Assembly: GCA_037969115.1 (NCBI GenBank)
Contig: JBBKWQ010000147.1
Location: forward strand, 1-7,960
DNA: 7,960 bases
Reading direction: 5' to 3'
DNA from: JBBKWQ01 sp037969115
GTDB lineage: Bacteria > Actinomycetota > Acidimicrobiia > Acidimicrobiales > Ilumatobacteraceae
In this document: one piece after another, positions 1 to 4,874 of the stretch
Numbering within the stretch: position 1 is the stretch's first letter
Layout: every line of letters begins with the position of its first letter
Notes under the pieces: generated by a model
The model's database searches: none
Seen by the model: the letters and a program-made list of their open reading frames with translations, nothing else
Told to the model about the DNA's origin: nothing
Made by a program: the position numbers and the translations under genes

Positions 1-3000
1 GAGCCGGCCACAGCTCCGTGCCGGGATCGTCCGGATCGGTGCTGCCCTGCGGCGGAGCCACGAGCACCGTGCCGACGACGTTGCGGGGGTCTGGCAGGTC
101 GCACGTCACCTCGGGCCGCTGCGTGAGCCCCGCGAGCCGCTGGCGCGGCCTGCTGATGCTGCGCATCTGCGACCCCTTCGTCCATGCCCCCGTGACGCGC
201 ACGTCCCACACGTCGAAGCGATGTCCGACGATCATGCGGTGGGCGACGATCCAGTCCTCGCTGGTGGAGGTGAACGGCGTACCGACGGTCGGCGCCGTGT
301 CGGGTCGAACGGTCAGCTGCATTCGCAACAGCACGCTGGATTCCGCCGACGAACCGGGTGGACGCAGCGCGAGTGGGACGGCGATTGAGAGGTCCTCAGA
401 GAAGGCGAGGACCACTGGCTCCTCGCGGTACAGCCTCCCACGGCCTCCGGAGTAGGCGCCGCGAACGTATGGCTGGAGCTCGTGGCCGACTCGCTCGACC
501 GCGTTCAAGCCGGGTAGGCCCTTCGTCGCGAAGTACAGGTACTCGGTCACGTCCGCCGACTCGGGGGACGTGCTGGGGTGCGCGACCGTCACCCGAGTGG
601 TCAGCCCGATCTCGTACTCGTGGTTGGGCAGGAACGACACCTTGCCCTGGCCCTGGTACACGTCCGGGCCCCCGCCGGCGTCGTCGCAGCGCGTGTCGAT
701 GCCGAAGTCGGCGAAGTCACGCAGCGATACGTACAGCGCGCTCTCGATTTCGAGCGAGCCCCGCCTTTGCCCGACCGCGCGCATCGCTAGCGCCGGAGAC
801 CCGGCGCCGATCAGCCGCAGCTCCACCTGACGGATCGGTGCCGTGCCACCGACATGGAGCAACGTCATGTCGCTCGCGCTGACGAGAGGGACCTGACGGC
901 TACCGACCTGCTCGCCACCGGCGTCGAAGGCGACCAACGCAAGAGCGCCACCCGCATTGCGCCAGGCCAGCCTGACCGCGCAGTACGCGACGTCCTCGGA
1001 GAACGAAATCCTCGCGACCACGCCGGGGACGTCGGGCTCGACTCGAGCGACGATGGCGCCGGGTGGAAGCACCGTGCCGATGACGTGGGGAGCCGCGACA
1101 GCGGGACGCAGGAAGCGCCACGTGCTCTGGCTGTCGGTGAACGTACGTGGTGTGTCGATGTCGGCGCCCGGCACCTCGGTGCGGAACGAGAGCGTGTGGG
1201 TGTGCATCGTCGGCTTGTCGCGGCCGTGGCAGCATGGCCACGAGGGGTCGCCCTTGATCAGCTGCTCGTCTGCGGCGGGATCGCCGGAGATGTACTGGAA
1301 CGGTGTCGACGAGTTGATGAGCAGACGCTTCGGTGCCGGTTGCCCGCCGATGCGGACGTCGGTGTCCCAGGTCGCGGAGATCACCTGTGGCTCGAACGAT
1401 CCCGACAGCTGCACACCGTCAGGGTCGCTGAAATCGAGCGGGATCTCTACCCGCTCGTCGACGGGCTGCCACGACTTGTCGAGACCGAAGCGGGAGCGAC
1501 GGCGGACGGTGATGCCCACGAGGTCGTAGACGAGGCCGAGGTCGCCGGACTTCTGATCGCCGAGTCCGGCCTGCAGACCCGTGCCCAAGCTGAGCTTGTC
1601 GTTGACAGCAACTGCCCAGTCGACGCCGATCGTGGCGTCCGTCGCCACGGGCACGACCACCGCGTTTCCGGCGAACGAGGCGAGTCGAGCCGCCTCCGGG
1701 CGGCCGAGCCCACGCAGTTCCTTGATCGAGAACGTCCGCGACGCCCGGTCCTCGCCGAGCTCCGGGTCGGTGCCGAAGGCGGGGTCGGCGTGTTCTACGT
1801 GCAGCGCCATGCTCTGCTGCGATGCCTCCGTGGCTCCGGCTGCCCGCAGCGGTGAGGTCGACGTCGCCAGATCTGCCGGGCTCAGCTCGCCGAACGTAAT
1901 GGCCCACGTGAAGCTGATGTCGGGAAGGAACCACGGCGTCTCGAAGGACAGTTCCAAGCGCAGTTCGCCGCGGCTCGGGCGCGAGCCAACGGAATGGAGC
2001 GTCGCCCCGGCCCGAACGCCGAGGCGCAGGAAGCCGAACAGCTTCACCCGGAACGCGAACTCGATCCAGATCACGATCGCGAAGTCGGACGAGGTGGTCG
2101 TGAAGATGGCGACGGAGAAGCCGAAGCCGCCAGTGAACGTGGCTTCGATCACGTCGACGTCGAAGCTGCCCGTCATCCGGATCGCCGCGCCGAACCCGTT
2201 CGGACCGGCCTCGACTAGCTCCAGGCAGACGATGAACTCTGCCCTCAGCGTGGCTAAGAAGTTGGCGTCGAAGCGGATGCCGAGCCAGGTCCGCTGGTCG
2301 CTGAGGCGACCGATGGCGAAGGTGGGAGGGTCATTACCGATGAACAGCGTGCCGGTCAGCTGCCCGATGTCAGAGAGCCACGCCGGCGCCGACTGAACGA
2401 AGTTCTCGATGCGCAGTGCAACGCCGAGCACGGCGCTCCACCGGCCGTTCTCGAAGTCGAACTCGATCGCCAGGAAACCGATCGGGTTCGGGTTCTTGCC
2501 GAACCGCACCTCTATGACGATCAGCAGCCCGTTCTCGTCGGGGCTCGAGACGTAGAGTACGAACGTGGTGAGTGCCACGGTCGATCCCAACCCGGCGAAC
2601 GAGATGCTGAGCCCCGCCCCGAACGCCCAGGAGTCGTTGCTGCTCTCCCACGCTGCCAGACGCCGGTCGGCAGGCACGGTCAGCGGATCGTTCTCGCGGT
2701 ACCACACGAAGTAGCGCAGGTCGCGCGCCTCTCGATCCACCGGGCGCAGCTTCGGCTTCATGTTGTTGGCGTAGAGCACCCGCAGACCGACCAGCTCCAC
2801 CGCGTAGATGAAGATCGATCCGCGCACGACGAGCTGTGCATACAGGTACGTGAAGTCCTCGGCAGGGGTCGTGACGTGGCCGCGCAGGAAGTCGATGCTC
2901 AGACCCCACTGCTTGCCGGCGACCTCGAAGTAGATCGACCCGGCCAGTCCGAGCTCCTCGCGGGTGAGCGCCGGCTCGCGCACCACCAGGTAGTAGCCGA

Positions 3001-4864
3001 GCACCTCGACCGAGAACACCGAGGTGGTGATCGCTAGGTAGAACCCGTCGAGCTTGAACGGTGGAGCGGTCTCCGGCCCGCGGATGCGGATCCGTAGTCG
3101 CTTGAGAAGGAAGAGCACCTTCCACCCGGCCTGTGGCGCGAGCATGATGCCGCCCGAAAACATCAGGTAGGTGGCACCATCCTCGGCCGTGATGCCGAGC
3201 TCTTGGATCACGAGCCCGAAGGGACCGATCACCAGCACCACACCGTCGGGGAGGGCCAGCCCACCGAGGCTCAGTTCGCCATGGCGCCATCCCACGGCTT
3301 CGGCGACCACCTTGGTCGGCTCACCGTTGAGGGACTGCAGACCCAGTGGGAACGATCCGCTGGTGTTGCCCGACGCGGGCATGTGGATGAACAGGTCGGC
3401 GGTGACCTCGAACGAGTCGGTGAACGATCGACCTTCTCCGATCAGGCGACCGAGCGACACGCCGAAGCGCAACGTGAGCACGTCAACGGTGAAGTTGGCG
3501 ATCTCGAGATGCAGGAACTTGTTGACCTTCTCGATCAGGTCGTCGAGGGTCGAGTTGCCTGTCGAGGGCCGCACGACGGGCAGTCCGGTGGTCGAGTCGA
3601 TGTCGCGCCGGTACGACGTCACCAACGAGTAACCCTCCTCGAGGGCGATCCCGAAGGCGATCGCCTCGGTCTTTCCGGTGCTCGAATCGGTGGTGTCGCC
3701 GAACACGAACGCCATGTCGAACGTGACTCCGGCACCGGAGGGCTGCGACGTGAAGAAGAACGAGTTGATGATGAGGCCGCTGGGGGGATCGGCGCTGAAG
3801 GTGATGTTCACGGGCGCTGTCGCGAACTGGTGGCTCTGCACCGTGTCGTCGAGGTCGAGCACGCGGCGCCGGATGCCGGCAGTCACGTGGCGCGGGATCG
3901 GCAGCACCCACGGCGAGAAGAACGGCACGACCAGGTCGTTGAGGACGAACTCGGCGTGCGTGTCGCCCGTCGCACCCGGTTGCGGCGCCGGAGAGGTATC
4001 GGTGACCGACCCGGGGGTGCGGCGATGATCGTTCATCCACCCCGCGAGGTCCTTCACCGGCTCGGTCTCGGGGTCGATCTGCACCGAGCGGATGCTGAAG
4101 CACCCGTCGATGAACTCGGTGAGCTGCGGAGCCCACGGGGTCACGTCGTGGCGTAACCAGTGCACGTTGCGTCGTGCGAGGGCTGGTGACGGGATGAGCT
4201 GGAAGTCGTGCAGCGCCAGACAGGGGACGCCGGAGAACACGCAGCGACCGAAGCTGATCGGTACGGCCGGACGAACGTCGAACTCACCGTCCGGGGTTGC
4301 GTGAATGCGGACGTGGACGAAGATCGACGTGGGACCGTTTGCGCGGTAGCGGATCGTCAGCTCGTCGAGGTGACCTGGGTGGAACGTGCCGACGTCGAAC
4401 TCAGGCGCGCCCGGGGGCACGCCACCGCCGGGCGTCGGATGCGGATCGACGAGCCCTAGCGGCAGCCGGATCTCTACCGGAAGCCGCTCGACCACCACTT
4501 CGACATCGCCGAGCGGGGACTTCGAGACGAACAGGTCGATCTGGTTCTCGGTGGGCGTCGCATGCAGCACCCGGAACTCGACGTCGGGCATCGACGAGAT
4601 GACGAACGGGAACCCGTCGGTGTACGTGGTCACCCCGGTCGTCGACAGCTTGGCCTGAACGGCGACGCGGTCCTCGTCGGCGCCGGTACGCACGTCGCCG
4701 ACGGCGAATTCGTTGTTCAGCGCCGCCAGCCACTCGGGGAAGCCGGGTGGTGGCCAGTTGCCGATGAACCCGGTGATGGGTTGCACGATCTGGGGCCACC
4801 GGGCGACCACCGCGTCGATGTCAGGTTCGCCGAAGAGATCGAACAACGTGAGCGGCTGAGGCAT
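1..4864 (-). CDS. Giant beta-rich protein of unknown function (5' part, at least 1621 aa, runs off the window)
   Basis: The frame opens at ATG 4862-4864 and stays open for 1621 codons to the left edge, so the C-terminus is missing. Codon use matches the phospholipase gene. I recognise no catalytic motif, signal peptide or transmembrane helix. Residues 1-275 are mixed, with beta strands and a Cys pair (C208, C215). A Pro/Thr/Gly linker follows (277-303). Residues 310-510 are beta-rich. Residues 530-995 are many alternating hydrophobic/polar strands, for example IEFAFRVKLFGFLRLGV (934-950). An Ala/Ser/Glu linker lies at 1000-1045, a Cys/His cluster at 1211-1223, a beta-sandwich-like stretch at about 1270-1365, and another beta region at 1412-1520 containing FATKGLPGL and YREEPVVLAF. 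The strand-rich centre reminds me of large uncharacterised bacterial proteins such as those grouped under DUF6603, but this is recollection. The gene starts 3 nt after the phospholipase stop, behind a weak GAG element, so it is probably cotranscribed and coupled. Possible roles are a lipid-binding groove, a structural scaffold or an effector; none is demonstrated. Confidence 0.9.
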   Translation of the reverse strand, partial: MPQPLTLFDLFGEPDIDAVVARWPQIVQPITGFIGNWPPPGFPEWLAALNNEFAVGDVRTGADEDRVAVQAKLSTTGVTTYTDGFPFVISSMPDVEFRVLHATPTENQIDLFVSKSPLGDVEVVVERLPVEIRLPLGLVDPHPTPGGGVPPGAPEFDVGTFHPGHLDELTIRYRANGPTSIFVHVRIHATPDGEFDVRPAVPISFGRCVFSGVPCLALHDFQLIPSPALARRNVHWLRHDVTPWAPQLTEFIDGCFSIRSVQIDPETEPVKDLAGWMNDHRRTPGSVTDTSPAPQPGATGDTHAEFVLNDLVVPFFSPWVLPIPRHVTAGIRRRVLDLDDTVQSHQFATAPVNITFSADPPSGLIINSFFFTSQPSGAGVTFDMAFVFGDTTDSSTGKTEAIAFGIALEEGYSLVTSYRRDIDSTTGLPVVRPSTGNSTLDDLIEKVNKFLHLEIANFTVDVLTLRFGVSLGRLIGEGRSFTDSFEVTADLFIHMPASGNTSGSFPLGLQSLNGEPTKVVAEAVGWRHGELSLGGLALPDGVVLVIGPFGLVIQELGITAEDGATYLMFSGGIMLAPQAGWKVLFLLKRLRIRIRGPETAPPFKLDGFYLAITTSVFSVEVLGYYLVVREPALTREELGLAGSIYFEVAGKQWGLSIDFLRGHVTTPAEDFTYLYAQLVVRGSIFIYAVELVGLRVLYANNMKPKLRPVDREARDLRYFVWYRENDPLTVPADRRLAAWESSNDSWAFGAGLSISFAGLGSTVALTTFVLYVSSPDENGLLIVIEVRFGKNPNPIGFLAIEFDFENGRWSAVLGVALRIENFVQSAPAWLSDIGQLTGTLFIGNDPPTFAIGRLSDQRTWLGIRFDANFLATLRAEFIVCLELVEAGPNGFGAAIRMTGSFDVDVIEATFTGGFGFSVAIFTTTSSDFAIVIWIEFAFRVKLFGFLRLGVRAGATLHSVGSRPSRGELRLELSFETPWFLPDISFTWAITFGELSPADLATSTSPLRAAGATEASQQSMALHVEHADPAFGTDPELGEDRASRTFSIKELRGLGRPEAARLASFAGNAVVVPVATDATIGVDWAVAVNDKLSLGTGLQAGLGDQKSGDLGLVYDLVGITVRRRSRFGLDKSWQPVDERVEIPLDFSDPDGVQLSGSFEPQVISATWDTDVRIGGQPAPKRLLINSSTPFQYISGDPAADEQLIKGDPSWPCCHGRDKPTMHTHTLSFRTEVPGADIDTPRTFTDSQSTWRFLRPAVAAPHVIGTVLPPGAIVARVEPDVPGVVARISFSEDVAYCAVRLAWRNAGGALALVAFDAGGEQVGSRQVPLVSASDMTLLHVGGTAPIRQVELRLIGAGSPALAMRAVGQRRGSLEIESALYVSLRDFADFGIDTRCDDAGGGPDVYQGQGKVSFLPNHEYEIGLTTRVTVAHPSTSPESADVTEYLYFATKGLPGLNAVERVGHELQPYVRGAYSGGRGRLYREEPVVLAFSEDLSIAVPLALRPPGSSAESSVLLRMQLTVRPDTAPTVGTPFTSTSEDWIVAHRMIVGHRFDVWDVRVTGAWTKGSQMRSISRPRQRLAGLTQRPEVTCDLPDPRNVVGTVLVAPPQGSTDPDDPGTELWPA
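770..1057 (-). other. Possible carbohydrate-binding-like beta sandwich in the giant protein
   Basis: Residues about 1270-1365 show the strand order ARISFSEDVAYCAVRLA, then LALVAFDAGGEQVGSRQV, then a turn and PIRQVELRLIG. This resembles galactose-binding-type jelly-roll domains, in which a strand with aromatic and acidic residues is followed by an A-x-D-A-x-G turn and a closing I-x-x-V-x-h strand. The assignment is by pattern only; the ligand, if any, is unknown. Confidence 0.35.
1880..3277 (-). other. Long amphipathic beta-strand region of the giant protein
   Basis: Residues 530-995 are dominated by strands in which hydrophobic and polar or charged residues alternate, separated by short Gly/Pro/Asp/Asn turns; examples are GLLIVIEVRFG (779-789) and FLAIEFDFENG (797-807). 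The hydrophobic runs are broken by charged residues every few positions, which argues for beta sheet and against transmembrane helices. The region is long enough for dozens of strands and could be an extended sheet, groove or repeated beta domain. No clean internal repeat unit was established by eye. Confidence 0.55.
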
Positions 4865-4874
4865 GACTTACTCT
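4862..4874 (-). promoter_or_regulatory. Stop-start junction between PLD-like gene and giant gene, with weak ribosome binding site
   Basis: Read on the minus strand, the junction is CAGAG-TAA-GTC-ATG. The GAG lies six bases upstream of the ATG, an acceptable but weak Shine-Dalgarno core that is also the last sense codon (Glu) of the PLD-like protein. Stop and start are in the same reading frame, separated by a single GTC codon. The layout supports coupled translation and leaves no room for a promoter or terminator. Confidence 0.7.

Noticed and set aside
854..1855. Plus-strand open frame of 333 codons, with others at 1581-2396 and 3203-4156
   Set aside because: All lie antisense to the continuous 1621-codon minus-strand frame and overlap one another in different frames. 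Their Arg/Asp/Gly/Val-rich composition is typical of shadow frames in high-GC DNA.
1880..3277. Transmembrane helices in the giant protein
   Set aside because: Hydrophobic runs such as FAIVIWIEFAF are interrupted by Glu, Arg or Lys every few residues and show two-residue alternation, which fits beta strands better than helices.
2370..3290. Minus-strand open frame of 306 codons, with similar ones at 3483-4136 and 1419-1934
   Set aside because: They are Arg-rich products in a different frame inside the giant gene. The giant frame gives balanced, beta-strand-like protein throughout, so there is no need to split the region.
4408..4434. Short inverted repeat CGCCCGG / CCGGGCG with a 13-base spacer
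   Set aside because: Seven GC-only pairs within coding sequence of this composition are expected by chance, and no T tract follows.
1..4864. A decayed region or pseudogene left of the PLD-like gene
   Set aside because: Codon-by-codon reading found no stop or frameshift across 1621 codons, and the base-count remainder at the window edge agrees with an unbroken frame.
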